The translations under genes were made by a program, and so were the position numbers. Positions 36,896 to 45,678 of a DNA stretch of 61,182 nt are shown one piece after another. The notes under the pieces were generated by a model. It saw only the letters and a list, made by a program, of their open reading frames with translations. It had not been told where the DNA came from and did not search any database. Each line of letters starts with the position of its first letter. The first letter of the stretch is position 1. Location of the stretch: assembly GCA_902797985.1 (NCBI GenBank), contig CADBUZ010000020.1, positions 1 to 61,182 on the forward strand, given 5' to 3'. This DNA comes from an uncultured bacterium (lineage in GTDB: Bacteria > Cyanobacteriota > Vampirovibrionia > Gastranaerophilales > Gastranaerophilaceae).

Positions 36896-38151
36896 TAATT
36901 GATACAAGAAAAGAATTATCTGTTAAGTATAAAAAAAGTCTTGCTAATAAAGATATTCGGGTGCAAATAGTAAGTTCAATAAAAGATGCCCTTATTTTAA
37001 TTCAATCTTTAGAACCGGATTTAATAATAGTATCTGATAGTATTCCTGAACCATTAAATGACTTTTGCGAACGTATTCGCATATTAACATATAATATACG
37101 ACCAATAATTGTTGCATTGTCTAAGTCTGATAATATAGATGATAAGATAAAAGTTTTAGAGTCAGGGGCAGATGATTACATTAGTGAACCGGTTAATTTT
37201 AAAGAGTTCCAAACAAGAATAAAAGCACATCTTAGAAGAGAACTTGAATCAAATCTGGATAATAAAACGCTGCTTCCTAATGAAAAATATTCACTTAGAG
37301 CATTAAAAAGAACTCTTGCTGATAATACTGATTGGGCGACAATTTTAATAAGTATAGAAAATTTTAAGCATTATGTTGAAATATATTCTGATTTTGCAGG
37401 GGATAAAATTATTCAAACCCTTTTAGCTATCATAAAATCAGGATTGGCTGAAACAGATTTTGTAAGCCAGCTTGCCGAATCAGAATTTATGATTATTACA
37501 AAATCGTTGTCTGCTGAAAGATTTGCTTCTTTTATTACAACAGCATTTGATACGGTTGTCCCAAAATTTTATTCCCATGAAGATGCTAAACGTGGTTATA
37601 TGACTATGCAAAGTGATGACGAAGCCGGAATTAGAATAGAATTCGTTTCTCTTTTGGTTAGCGTTATATCAAGCGAATATGATAATTATAACAATCCTGA
37701 GCATTTAATTGATAAAATGCGAAGAATAAAGTCATTGGCAAAGCTTCCGTCAAAATCTAACTATATTGTTGATAGACCAAAGATTTCAGGACAAACTGAA
37801 GAACTCCTTAAATATAATAAAAAAATTGTTATTGTAGAAGATGATACGGCAATGGAACTTTTGCTTCGTACTACACTTGAGCTTCAAGGGTATGATGTTT
37901 CAGGTAATGATGAAAATATTATCCCTGCTATATTTATAATTGATACCGGTGATGATATGTCTAAGTTAGAATTATGCAAACAGATAAAAACAAACAAGTC
38001 ATTTGTTAATACAAAAGTTATCGTTACTTCTAACAGGCATGATAAATCAACTATTTTAAATGCAGGGGCAGACCTCTATTTACCAAAACCATATGAATTA
38101 TCAGCTTTGATAAAATGGGTTGAATACTTTATTAAAAAAATAAATTTATGA
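36877..38151 (+). CDS. Response regulator: REC - degenerate GGDEF-like - REC
   Basis: 424 residues. REC1 (about 1-120) has DLIIVSDSIPEP, where the phospho-acceptor position aligns with Ser, so it is probably a pseudo-receiver. The middle (about 135-290) resembles a GGDEF fold (DWATILISIENFKHYVEIYSDFAGDKIIQTLL) but lacks the GGDEF signature, so no cyclase activity is expected. REC2 (about 305-424) has EDD, Asp in FIID, a TS and the Lys of LPKP, and looks phosphorylatable although helix alpha2 is shortened. Partner of the overlapping kinase; output is probably protein interaction. Confidence 0.75.
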   Translation: MLCSAIIIDTRKELSVKYKKSLANKDIRVQIVSSIKDALILIQSLEPDLIIVSDSIPEPLNDFCERIRILTYNIRPIIVALSKSDNIDDKIKVLESGADDYISEPVNFKEFQTRIKAHLRRELESNLDNKTLLPNEKYSLRALKRTLADNTDWATILISIENFKHYVEIYSDFAGDKIIQTLLAIIKSGLAETDFVSQLAESEFMIITKSLSAERFASFITTAFDTVVPKFYSHEDAKRGYMTMQSDDEAGIRIEFVSLLVSVISSEYDNYNNPEHLIDKMRRIKSLAKLPSKSNYIVDRPKISGQTEELLKYNKKIVIVEDDTAMELLLRTTLELQGYDVSGNDENIIPAIFIIDTGDDMSKLELCKQIKTNKSFVNTKVIVTSNRHDKSTILNAGADLYLPKPYELSALIKWVEYFIKKINL

Positions 38152-38174
38152 ATATACGATATTTAAAAAGTATA

Positions 38175-38363
38175 TTAACCGATAAGTTCTTCTAATGCAC
38201 TAGCTGTTTGTTGTGCTTTTTGAAGATTAATCCCTTTATTTCTTCTCATATAATTACGAAGAGCTTCTCTAATATATTCGCTTCTTGTACGTTGTTCAGA
38301 ACTAGCAAGGCTGTCAACCTTGTCTAAAAATTCCGGTGACATTGATATTAATACTCTTGCCAT
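38175..38363 (-). CDS. Ribbon-helix-helix (CopG-type) DNA-binding protein
   Basis: 62 residues with the RHH pattern: strand ARVLISMSPEFLDKVDSLA, then RTRSEYIREALRNYMRRN. Proteins of this type bind DNA as dimers of the beta-ribbon. Perfect AAGGAGG before the ATG. A 10-3-10 perfect palindrome directly upstream (38378-38400) is a likely autoregulatory operator. No toxin partner is adjacent, so it is a free-standing regulator rather than an obvious antitoxin. Confidence 0.8.
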   Translation of the reverse strand: MARVLISMSPEFLDKVDSLASSEQRTRSEYIREALRNYMRRNKGINLQKAQQTASALEELIG

Positions 38364-38377
38364 AAAGCCTCCTTATT

Positions 38378-38400
38378 AACATGATATAAGATATCATGTT
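38378..38400. promoter_or_regulatory. Operator palindrome of the RHH gene
   Basis: AACATGATAT-aag-ATATCATGTT, perfect 10-bp arms, ending 15 bp upstream of the RHH start codon and overlapping its promoter zone. RHH regulators bind such short palindromes. Confidence 0.65.
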
Positions 38401-38449
38401 TTATTATTTTCAGCAAATATTTGTAGCATAACTTAATAAGAAAAAATTT

Positions 38450-38878
38450 TTAGCTTTCATATTGTTCAGATAATTCAAACGCTTTTTCGGACAATTGTTT
38501 TGTTTCTTCATCCATAATTCCGCGTTTAAGTTGGGTATAAAATGCTTTTTTGGAATTAAATTTCTTTTTCAAAAATTCATAAGCAACTTTTGGATCACAT
38601 TTTTGTCCGCAAGTAAACAAATCAACTGCGGCATATCCAAGTTCAGGCCACGTATGAACTGCTAAATGGCTTTCTGCAATGATTACCACTCCGCTAACAC
38701 CAAATGGATTAAACATATGAAAACATTTTTGTACGACAGTTGCACCGCATTCTATTGCCGCATCTACCATATAGTTCTCTATTTTATCTTTATTATTCAA
38801 CACATTTGGATCACATTCAAAAAATTCTGCCAGTACATGTCTGCCTAAATATGTATCACCATCTCGTTTTAATTCCAA
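38450..38878 (-). CDS. speD: S-adenosylmethionine decarboxylase proenzyme
   Basis: 142 residues, bacterial class 1B. The self-cleavage site is in [14 protein letters not shown] (Glu69-Ser70); Ser70 becomes the pyruvoyl cofactor. His75 of AVHTWPE and the Cys of LFTCGQ are the expected catalytic residues. Product is decarboxylated SAM, the aminopropyl donor for spermidine. Lies about 110 bp downstream of speB on the same strand; both serve polyamine synthesis. Confidence 0.93.
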   Translation of the reverse strand: MELKRDGDTYLGRHVLAEFFECDPNVLNNKDKIENYMVDAAIECGATVVQKCFHMFNPFGVSGVVIIAESHLAVHTWPELGYAAVDLFTCGQKCDPKVAYEFLKKKFNSKKAFYTQLKRGIMDEETKQLSEKAFELSEQYES

Positions 38879-38990
38879 TTATTTTCTCCGCTAATTACAT
38901 ACTAAACATTATTTACTATAATATCTTATAATAAAAATCTTAAAATTAGTATATTTTGATTAAGAATGTTAATAAATTTATAAATAAATC

Positions 38991-39827
38991 CTACATAATC
39001 ATTAACAATTCTCTAATAACTTTTGTTGCAACAGCTGTAGAACATCCGGAAGAATCATAATCCGGAGCAAGTTCAACTACATCAGCTCCTACGATATCAA
39101 AATCTTTTATGTATTCAAACCAACCCATTAGCTCGTTAAAGCTCATACCACCACTTTCAGGAGTTCCGGTTCCACTCATGACTGAAGGATCTAATACATC
39201 AAGGTCAACTGTTACAAATACTTTTTTCCCTTTTATGCTATCAAGTCCGGAGTATTCTTTCACAAGCGTTCCGTTTTCTTTCATATAATCCCATTCCTCT
39301 TTCAAGCCTGAGCGAATGCCAATTTGTTTAATATTTTTCGGATTAACAAATTTTGTGCATAACCTTATTACTGCAGAATGTGAAAGTTCTTCTCCAAGAT
39401 ATTCTTGTCTTAAATCTGTATGTGCGTCAAAATGTATTATTGCTAAATCGTCATAGAATTTTGAAACGGCTTCTATTTCAGGATAAGTTACAAGATGTTC
39501 TCCGCCAATCCCAAATACTCTTTTCCCATCTTTGTATATTTGTTCAACATTTTCTTCAATTAAGTTTAGCGAACCTTTTGTATTCCCTAATGGAAATTCT
39601 AAATCTCCAACATCGTGGAAATTACATTCTTCTAATTCTTTATCAAATTTTGGAGAATATTCTTCTAATCCCCAGCTTGCCAATCTTATTTGCTCAGGTG
39701 CAAATCTTGAGCCTGAACGATATGAAACAGTCCCATCAAAAGGTAATCCTATCATTATGATATCTGATTTGTCATAATTTGGGTTTTGCCCCATCCAATT
39801 CCTGTCAAGAAACGGTCCTTTAAGCAT
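38991..39827 (-). CDS. speB: Agmatinase (ureohydrolase family)
   Basis: 278 residues. Binuclear Mn ligands are visible in FGIGGEHLVTYP, IIHFDAHTDLR and VTVDLDVLDPS; the substrate-loop GTGTPESGG follows. It hydrolyses agmatine to putrescine and urea, or N1-aminopropylagmatine in lineages that run that spermidine route. The fold is shared with arginase and formiminoglutamase, but the SpeD neighbour favours agmatinase. AAAGGAGAAAG precedes the ATG. Confidence 0.88.
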   Translation of the reverse strand: MLKGPFLDRNWMGQNPNYDKSDIIMIGLPFDGTVSYRSGSRFAPEQIRLASWGLEEYSPKFDKELEECNFHDVGDLEFPLGNTKGSLNLIEENVEQIYKDGKRVFGIGGEHLVTYPEIEAVSKFYDDLAIIHFDAHTDLRQEYLGEELSHSAVIRLCTKFVNPKNIKQIGIRSGLKEEWDYMKENGTLVKEYSGLDSIKGKKVFVTVDLDVLDPSVMSGTGTPESGGMSFNELMGWFEYIKDFDIVGADVVELAPDYDSSGCSTAVATKVIRELLMIM

Positions 39828-40125
39828 GTCTTTCTCCTTTATAATAATTATATCTTGAAAAATAATTATATAGAGTAATAAAAACTGTAATTTTTGTAAT
39901 TTATTAAGTTTTGTAAAGCCAAAAATTTTAAAAAAGGCAATTTTCTATAACAAAAAAACTTTATATAAATGTAAGCGGGATTTAAGGGTTCATTCCATTT
40001 GAAAAGTAAGATAGTAAGATTAAAGACCGTTTATCTGATGGAAATCAGGCAAAACTAAGTTGGGAATTAAGTTGAAACTTCTTTGATATTCATATTTTAC
40101 AGCGCCTGTCATTTTCGCTTTTTAA
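39828..40125. other. Non-coding interval upstream of speB
   Basis: 298 bp without an ORF. It holds a CTGAT-GGAA-ATCAG hairpin with a GNRA-type loop near 40036-40049 and short AAGTT/AACTT repeats next to it. It could be the speB leader or the 3' end of the rplS-rbgA transcript. I could not match it to a known riboswitch. Confidence 0.35.
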
Positions 40126-40983
40126 CTATATATTATCAAGAATGAATTTGCCGATTTTCCCGTCACGAAAATCTCTTAATACGTATTGAGAAGTTCTTTC
40201 TATATCAGGCTCTCCTCCTGATATTAACCAATTTCTTGATAGGGCAATGTTTTCAATTGATAACTCTATTTCATCGGAAAGTTCATAATAATTTTTAAAA
40301 ACTTTAGTATATTTAGGGTTTTCAATAATTAATTCTAACAATTCTTTTGCAACTAATTCAGATGAATAAGCATTTTCAGATACAGAATTAACAAATGCAA
40401 GTTTTTTAGCTCTAAGTTGGTCTTCTTGCTTCATAGGAATAATCCCAGGAGTATCAAGCAAATCAATATTAGGATTAATACGCACCCATTGTTGTTGTCT
40501 TGTAACTCCTGCTTTAGCACCGGTTTTTGTTTTTGAAGATTTTGTCAGTTTGTTTATAATACTGGATTTCCCGACATTAGGAAGTCCAACAACTACCACT
40601 CTTGCAGGTCTGCGCAAAAGCCCTTTTGCCATTAAAGCTTGTATTCTTGGTTCGCTCAATTCTAAAACTTTTTTCTCAATAATGTTAAAATTTCTGTTTG
40701 TTTTAGTATCTATCGTCAGTACCGGACAGCCGGTTTCTTCTTCTAAAATTTTAATCCAATTTTTGATTTCCTCAGGGATAACTAAATCTGATTTATTCAA
40801 CAAAAGAAGCCTTGGACGATCGCCCAAAAGCTTCTTTATGTCATTATAACTACTGCTTCTTGGTAATCTGGCATCCAAAACTTCAATTACGACATCAACA
40901 AGATTAAGTTTTTCTTTAAGAAGTCGCTCAGCTTTGGCTATATGCCCCGGATACCAATGAATATGTGTCTTATCTTTTTTCAA
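40126..40983 (-). CDS. rbgA: Ribosome biogenesis GTPase RbgA (YlqF)
   Basis: 285 residues of the circularly permuted GTPases: G4 NKSDL (about residue 62) and G5 precede G1 GLPNVGKSS (about 133) and G3 DTPGI. The N-terminus HWYPGHIAKAERLL is the YlqF signature. It assists late 50S assembly. It starts with TTG at 40983 inside the 3' end of the original rplS frame, so translation was presumably coupled to rplS. Confidence 0.92.
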   Translation of the reverse strand: MKKDKTHIHWYPGHIAKAERLLKEKLNLVDVVIEVLDARLPRSSSYNDIKKLLGDRPRLLLLNKSDLVIPEEIKNWIKILEEETGCPVLTIDTKTNRNFNIIEKKVLELSEPRIQALMAKGLLRRPARVVVVGLPNVGKSSIINKLTKSSKTKTGAKAGVTRQQQWVRINPNIDLLDTPGIIPMKQEDQLRAKKLAFVNSVSENAYSSELVAKELLELIIENPKYTKVFKNYYELSDEIELSIENIALSRNWLISGGEPDIERTSQYVLRDFRDGKIGKFILDNI

Positions 40984-41268
40984 TTTTTTCTCTGATACGA
41001 GTTGCCTTACCTGAACGTTCTCTTAAGTAATATAATTTTTTAGTAAGAATACTCTTTCTACGCCGATACCTTGGAACACTTTTCTAACGGTAATAGTTTT
41101 ATTGATACCTGAACCGTGTTCTTTGATAACTGTTCCTTCAAATGCCTGTATTCTTTCTTTGTTACCTTCAACAATTCTAACGAATACTTTAACCGTATCA
41201 CCCGGGTGCATTTCAGGAATATTTTCTTTTTTATATTGGTTTTCCAATTCTGCTATAATAGGATTCAT
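40970..41268 (-). pseudogene. rplS: Ribosomal protein L19 gene with internal deletion and frameshift
   Basis: Codons 1-74 are normal L19 ([32 protein letters not shown]). The frame then ends as LLKNYIT-stop at 81 residues instead of about 115. A different frame directly after encodes the normal L19 C-terminus [20 protein letters not shown] and stops at 40970. The segment usually between them (PLHSP...VVRRGKVRRA, about 20 residues) is missing and the frame is lost. L19 is normally essential, so an assembly or sequencing error here, or another intact copy, should be considered. Confidence 0.75.
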
Positions 41269-41381
41269 CTTGCTATTCCTTTATATTTAACTAGTACAAA
41301 AATTAGCGTTAAGAAAACGCTCAATTCCTATCCTAAGCGAAACACAACATGATTGCAAGTACATGTTTAAGTTTTGTATAC

Positions 41382-41789
41382 CTATTTATTAAAATAGTTT
41401 TTTACTCGTGCGTTAGTTGCTCTTTTCATTCTGTCAATTGGTTTTTCATTTTGATAACAAGCTGATTGGACAAATTCATATATTTTACGTAATAATGGTT
41501 CGTCTGAATCTTTTTTGTTTATAATATCTTTAATTTCTTCGCTATCATATATTAAATCTTTAACTTTTATTCTAATATTTTCGCGCTCATCTTTATATAC
41601 AAACTCATCCGCAGGTAAAGAATTTGCATCGTATAATTCCACCTTGCAATTAGTATCTTTTATATAATTTTTGATTACGCCTTTTGCATTAAGAAGTTTT
41701 TCGTATGTCGCTTTTGAAAGTGTTCCTTGCGATCCCACTTCTACCGTACCAACTTGGCGCATAAAATCCAGTAAACCTAATTTACACAT
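41382..41789 (-). CDS. Hypothetical protein, 135 residues
   Basis: Soluble basic protein starting MCKLGLLDFMRQ, with a helical C-terminus (DRMKRATNARVKNYFNK). No domain recognised. It lies between rplS and a set of lineage-type small proteins on the same strand. The N-terminal part (GTLSKATYEKLLNAKGVIKNYI) has a helix-turn pattern but no clear DNA-binding signature. Confidence 0.6.
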   Translation of the reverse strand: MCKLGLLDFMRQVGTVEVGSQGTLSKATYEKLLNAKGVIKNYIKDTNCKVELYDANSLPADEFVYKDERENIRIKVKDLIYDSEEIKDIINKKDSDEPLLRKIYEFVQSACYQNEKPIDRMKRATNARVKNYFNK

Positions 41790-41846
41790 GTTTTGGTTTC
41801 CTATAAATGGCAGGTTAGGTTATAACCTAACTTGACTTGTATAAAT

Positions 41847-42095
41847 CTATGCTAAATAACATACATATGGTGGTTTTGGACCACTTTTACCAATGTTTCC
41901 GGTTATTCCGCCTTGTTCAGGCATATCACAGCCAACAGGAGTTTTTAGTAATGCTGCTATAAGAGGAGCTTTTTCTTTAATGCTATCTGCAAGCATATCT
42001 TTGCTTCTGTTTATTTCATCTCTATCAGGATTGATAGGTGGTGTGCCACCTATTGGTCTTGAAGGATGTGTTGTCGGAGCAAAACCTATAGCCAT
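41847..42095 (-). CDS. Small Pro/Gly-rich hypothetical protein
   Basis: 82 residues from the ATG at 42095 (AAGGAAGATC site; the longer frame from 42134 lacks one). Contains THPSRPIGGTPPINPDRDEI, a helical DMLADSIKEKAPLIAALL and a C-terminus GGITGNIGKSGPKPP with two cysteines. No family known. Style resembles other short lineage-specific proteins in the window. Confidence 0.55.
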   Translation of the reverse strand: MAIGFAPTTHPSRPIGGTPPINPDRDEINRSKDMLADSIKEKAPLIAALLKTPVGCDMPEQGGITGNIGKSGPKPPYVCYLA

Positions 42096-42217
42096 ATTGA
42101 TCTTCCTTTCATGCAAATATTGCACATTAAACACACTTATTCACATGTATATAAACTCTTTTTAACAAGAAAAATTGCTATACATAAAGCTGTTTTGCAA
42201 AATTTCTTTACACAAAT

Positions 42218-43570
42218 TTATGCATTTTGTTTTTCTTTTTTGAGTTGAGATTTGATTTCTTTTTCAACAGCAAATTCCTTGTTATTAGGTTTTAAAAGTC
42301 TGTCTGCAAGCATGATAGATGGCAAAACAACTCCAAGTGCGAGTATTGTTGAGCCGATGTTTTTGATTACAGAACCTCTTTTTAATTTTCTTACATCTTT
42401 AAAGAAATCATCTATATTTTGTCCTGATTCATTAAATTGATTATACAATCTTTTGATATTTGAATGAGTGTTTCTTACTTCGTCTAAATCTATATATTTT
42501 CTTGTATCTACTTTACCTGTGTCTTTTGCTTTTGTAAATATTTGGTACCATTTTTTAGGTTCTTTATATGTTTGAATAATATCTGATTGTTTTGCAACAT
42601 CTACAACCGCATTTTTTGGATTTTTGTTTATAAATTCATATAATGAAACATCTGTATTTGGTTGTTTAAATTGTTCAAATTCATTAATACTTTTAACAAT
42701 ACTTCCAACTGCAAATGATTGCTTAAATTTATCATTTTCGAGAACTCTTGCATCAAGTGAAATATTTTTATTATGTTTTTTATCCGCAACATTTTCAAAA
42801 TGAGATTGAACTTTTTGTCCTAAATAGTACATAAAGAATAAAAATCCGCCTTCTTTAATTGCATATCCCATAAGTTCTTGCGGAGATCTTGATTTCGTCA
42901 ATCTTTCAGATGTGATACCCGCGTCTAAAACTAAGGTGTTTTTAACAGGGTCAAGCATTACATCATATATACCTTTAAAGGCAGGTGTATTATTGTTTCT
43001 TAATTTAGAAAGATTTTCGAAAGATAAATCTTTCTTTTTGTTTATAGCATCACCTGATTTTGACATTATAGCAATGCTTTCTTCTTCTTGTGCTTTAAGT
43101 AGTCTGTTTTTTATTCTGTTATGGGTGTATTTTTGTTTCGCTTCTGTTAAAATGTTATAAACACCTAGTGTCATAACAGTTGCTATCGCAAATTTTGCTA
43201 AATTTAAGTTTTTAAATAATTTTTTATTTTCACCAATTTTTTCAATATCTGATTTTATTTTATCTGTTGGAGCAAATTCTTTTGTTTTTTGAAAAATGTC
43301 ATTATTTTTTAGGTTTCTAACGTCATATTCTGCGTCAATTTTAAACCCTTTAAATAGGGTTTTGTCTATTACTTTTTTAAAAAGCGGAATCCCGCCAAGC
43401 CAGATTACTTCTGTTCCAAATTCATCAATAAATCTATCTCTTCCTTCATCTTTGTTTGTTATAGATGAAGCAGTTGTCATTCCTAAGCTGTTTGCAGTAT
43501 CTTTTACAGCTAACGGTACCAGTGATTGAGGGTTACCCAATGTTGAAAATATTTTTGCTGTTATTGCCAT
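42218..43570 (-). CDS. Lineage-type hypothetical protein with hydrophobic segments
   Basis: 450 residues, basic overall. Hydrophobic stretches occur near residues 122-142 (KFAIATVMTLGVYNILT), 238-251 (GGFLFFMYYLGQKV) and 410-425 (IGSTILALGVVLPSIML), so it may be membrane-associated. N-terminus ITAKIFSTLGNPQSLVPLAVKD. No enzymatic motif is visible. AAGGATATAAA precedes the ATG and overlaps the stop of a small upstream ORF. Confidence 0.65.
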   Translation of the reverse strand: MAITAKIFSTLGNPQSLVPLAVKDTANSLGMTTASSITNKDEGRDRFIDEFGTEVIWLGGIPLFKKVIDKTLFKGFKIDAEYDVRNLKNNDIFQKTKEFAPTDKIKSDIEKIGENKKLFKNLNLAKFAIATVMTLGVYNILTEAKQKYTHNRIKNRLLKAQEEESIAIMSKSGDAINKKKDLSFENLSKLRNNNTPAFKGIYDVMLDPVKNTLVLDAGITSERLTKSRSPQELMGYAIKEGGFLFFMYYLGQKVQSHFENVADKKHNKNISLDARVLENDKFKQSFAVGSIVKSINEFEQFKQPNTDVSLYEFINKNPKNAVVDVAKQSDIIQTYKEPKKWYQIFTKAKDTGKVDTRKYIDLDEVRNTHSNIKRLYNQFNESGQNIDDFFKDVRKLKRGSVIKNIGSTILALGVVLPSIMLADRLLKPNNKEFAVEKEIKSQLKKEKQNA

Positions 43571-43579
43571 TTTATATCC

Positions 43580-43723
43580 TTATACTACTTGTGTAATTAC
43601 AAGCCCCATCTTAAATTCATTAAATAGACATGTGGAGCATTCGCCTTTACAGTAGTATATCGTCGAATATTTTTTATCATATTTTTCTAACCTTCCTTTT
43701 TTTATTAAGTGTTCTAAATACAA
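43580..43723 (-). CDS. Possible small Cys-containing protein
   Basis: The frame is open from 43828, but a terminator hairpin (43785-43808) lies in the upstream part, so a start downstream of it is more likely; TTG at 43723 gives 47 residues. YYCKGECSTCLFNEF has a C-x3-C-x2-C cluster. The stop lies next to the ribosome-binding site of the following gene. Start codon and reality uncertain. Confidence 0.3.
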   Translation of the reverse strand: MYLEHLIKKGRLEKYDKKYSTIYYCKGECSTCLFNEFKMGLVITQVV

Positions 43724-43784
43724 ATTTTTGCGTTTAATATTATTTATCTTTACATTAGTTGTTATTATGTAACATTTAGATAAC

Positions 43785-43808
43785 AAAAAAGACCTTATAA
43801 AAGGTCTT
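43785..43808 (-). terminator. Minus-strand terminator-like hairpin
   Basis: AAGACCTT-ataa-AAGGTCTT followed on the minus strand by T6. No minus-strand gene is seen upstream within 400 bp, so its client transcript is unclear. Confidence 0.55.
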
Positions 43809-43828
43809 GTTTCTATTTTTATACACAA

Positions 43829-44279
43829 AATAAGATGTTTTAATAAATAAAAACAAGCCTTAAATCTTAAATTGTGTACGTCGCAAATTTCTCATAGGAT
43901 AATATTATAACAAATTACATTTTTTGTAAAGTGTTAAAAATAATGACTAAGTGACTAAATGTTCTTTTTATAAGCCTTTCCCCTCTACTAAAGAGTAGGA
44001 GGTGGGGAATAATTTCTTAATGAGGCACGAGTTTATAAATTCGGGTGAGGTTTGAATATAAAAAGCAGCCAGATGCAATTTCTGCCATAAAAAACGAAAA
44101 TATATTAAATCGGTTTACAAAACTTAATATATATTGTTTTTTGTGTGTGAAAATATTAAAATACCTCGTGGGTTCGTGTTGTTGTTGTGTGTGTGTGTGG
44201 GTAGACCAGTTTTATATTACGAAATTTTTTGTAAAGTAGGATAGTTATAATTTTATAATTTATAAATTATCCTATTTGT
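43829..44279. other. 450-bp non-coding interval with a GC-rich hairpin
   Basis: No convincing gene. A hairpin CCCCTCTACT-aaag-AGTAGGAGGTGGGG (about 43980-44007, with one internal mismatch region) stands out against the AT-rich background. A (GT)n run lies near 44185. The hairpin may be a scar of a mobile element or part of a transcript. Confidence 0.4.
44255..44270. promoter_or_regulatory. AT palindrome upstream of the XRE regulator
   Basis: ATAATTTATAAATTAT, a perfect 16-bp palindrome ending ten bases before the start codon and overlapping the putative -10 box TATCCT (44268-44273). A likely autoregulatory site. Confidence 0.45.
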
Positions 44280-44606
44280 ATGACGAATTTTAAATGTTTA
44301 ATTAACAAATCTATAAAATTTTTAAGAAATAACAGTGGTTTATCGCAAGAGAAATTTTGTATAAAATGCGGGCTTTCGCCGGATAATTATAGAAATTTAG
44401 AATATAATCGACAAATGCCGCAATCGACGACAATTGATAAAATTTGTTCTGCGTTTAATATTACACCAATTGAGCTTTTGCGCTTAGGGTTAGAAAAATC
44501 CGACGAAGCTCTAATTGATACTATTAACCATAAATTAGAAGGTCTTAGCGAAAAACAGCTCAGAATTATTTCTGATTTTATTTCTGTAATTAAAAATTAT
44601 AAATAA
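44280..44606 (+). CDS. XRE-family helix-turn-helix regulator
   Basis: 108 residues. HTH_3 domain at about 9-66: FLRNNSGLSQEKFCIKCGLSPDNYRNLEYNRQMPQSTTIDKICSAFNI, followed by a short helical tail. No Shine-Dalgarno; TATCCT ends six bases before the ATG, suggesting a leaderless mRNA. The glycosyltransferase gene follows 38 bp downstream. Function as an autoregulated repressor is inference from the operator-like palindrome. Confidence 0.8.
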   Translation: MTNFKCLINKSIKFLRNNSGLSQEKFCIKCGLSPDNYRNLEYNRQMPQSTTIDKICSAFNITPIELLRLGLEKSDEALIDTINHKLEGLSEKQLRIISDFISVIKNYK

Positions 44607-44644
44607 CACTATTTTAAGTTTTTTTGAATAAATAAGGAGTTATA

Positions 44645-45652
44645 ATGCCAAAAGTAAGTATAATACTTCCTGTGTATAATGTAGAAAGTTATTTAAGACA
44701 ATGTCTTGATAGTATAATTATGCAAACATTGGAAGATATAGAAATAATTTGCGTGAATGATGGTTCAACAGATAACTCTCTTGAAATTTTACAAGAATAT
44801 AAAAATAAGGATTCTCGTATAAAAATTATTAATCAAGAAAATAGAGGTCAAGGTGTCGCAAGAAATATTGCATTAGAAAATATTACCGGCGATTATATCG
44901 GTTTTGTCGATCCGGATGATTATATATCGCCAAATATGTATAAAACATTATATGAAACCGCTATAAAACACAATTGTGATATCGTTGAAGAATCTTTTTA
45001 TATAAAAAATGAAATAAGAAATTATTTGAAAAAAAGAAAAAATAAACTAAATCTTCCAAAAAATAAAATATTTAATTATAAAGTTAAGAAAAATTATGTA
45101 TTTAGTCCAAACTTAGCAATATGGAATAAATTATACAAAACGTCATTTATCAAAGAAAATGACATAAAATTTTTTGAAACAAAAAAAGGCGAAGATGTCA
45201 TATTTACTATCAAAAGTAGAGTTCTTGCCAGCAAAATTGTATACATAGATAACGCTGATTATTATTACAGAATTAAAAAAGATAATATACCAAAATCATA
45301 TAAAAACACTTCTCCTATTGATGAATTAAATAGACAAATTAAATTTTTAGATAAAATAAAAAATGCGTTAATAGAAGATAAAATTTATGAATTAATAAAA
45401 GACGATTTTGAAAATTATTCTATACAAAAACTAAAAGAAAAATATAAAATATTACAAATAAAAGATCAAAAAATATTTGAACAAGCATTAAAGAATGTTA
45501 TATCAGAAAATTTATTCAAAAGATTTAAAAAAGAAATTTTTTTGAAAAATATTATAGATACTATTTTCTGCGTATTTAACACTATACGTAACAATCAAAA
45601 AGTTAAAGTTATAAGAATTTTAGGAATAGAAATCAATCTTCCAAATAGTTAA
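44645..45652 (+). CDS. GT2-family glycosyltransferase
   Basis: 335 residues. GT-A domain: VSIILPVYNVESYLRQCLDSI, VNDGSTDNS, the NRGQGVARNIAL helix and the metal-binding FVDPDDYI (DxD position). A C-terminal helical region of about 120 residues ends ILGIEINLP. It transfers a sugar from a nucleotide donor, probably to cell-surface glycan or lipid-linked oligosaccharide. Isolated from other glycan genes here, so the acceptor is unknown. Confidence 0.88.
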   Translation: MPKVSIILPVYNVESYLRQCLDSIIMQTLEDIEIICVNDGSTDNSLEILQEYKNKDSRIKIINQENRGQGVARNIALENITGDYIGFVDPDDYISPNMYKTLYETAIKHNCDIVEESFYIKNEIRNYLKKRKNKLNLPKNKIFNYKVKKNYVFSPNLAIWNKLYKTSFIKENDIKFFETKKGEDVIFTIKSRVLASKIVYIDNADYYYRIKKDNIPKSYKNTSPIDELNRQIKFLDKIKNALIEDKIYELIKDDFENYSIQKLKEKYKILQIKDQKIFEQALKNVISENLFKRFKKEIFLKNIIDTIFCVFNTIRNNQKVKVIRILGIEINLPNS

Positions 45653-45678
45653 CTTTAAACATTTTTAATTTGTTATAT

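Noticed and set aside
39828-40125. Known riboswitch or 6S/SRP RNA upstream of speB
   Set aside because: Checked by eye against glutamine, SAM, TPP, c-di-GMP and SRP consensus elements; only a small GNRA-type hairpin is present, so no class is claimed.
44045-44239. 64-codon plus-strand ORF with a (GT)n run
   Set aside because: No ribosome-binding site and low-complexity translation (CCCCVCVWV); composition looks like non-coding sequence.
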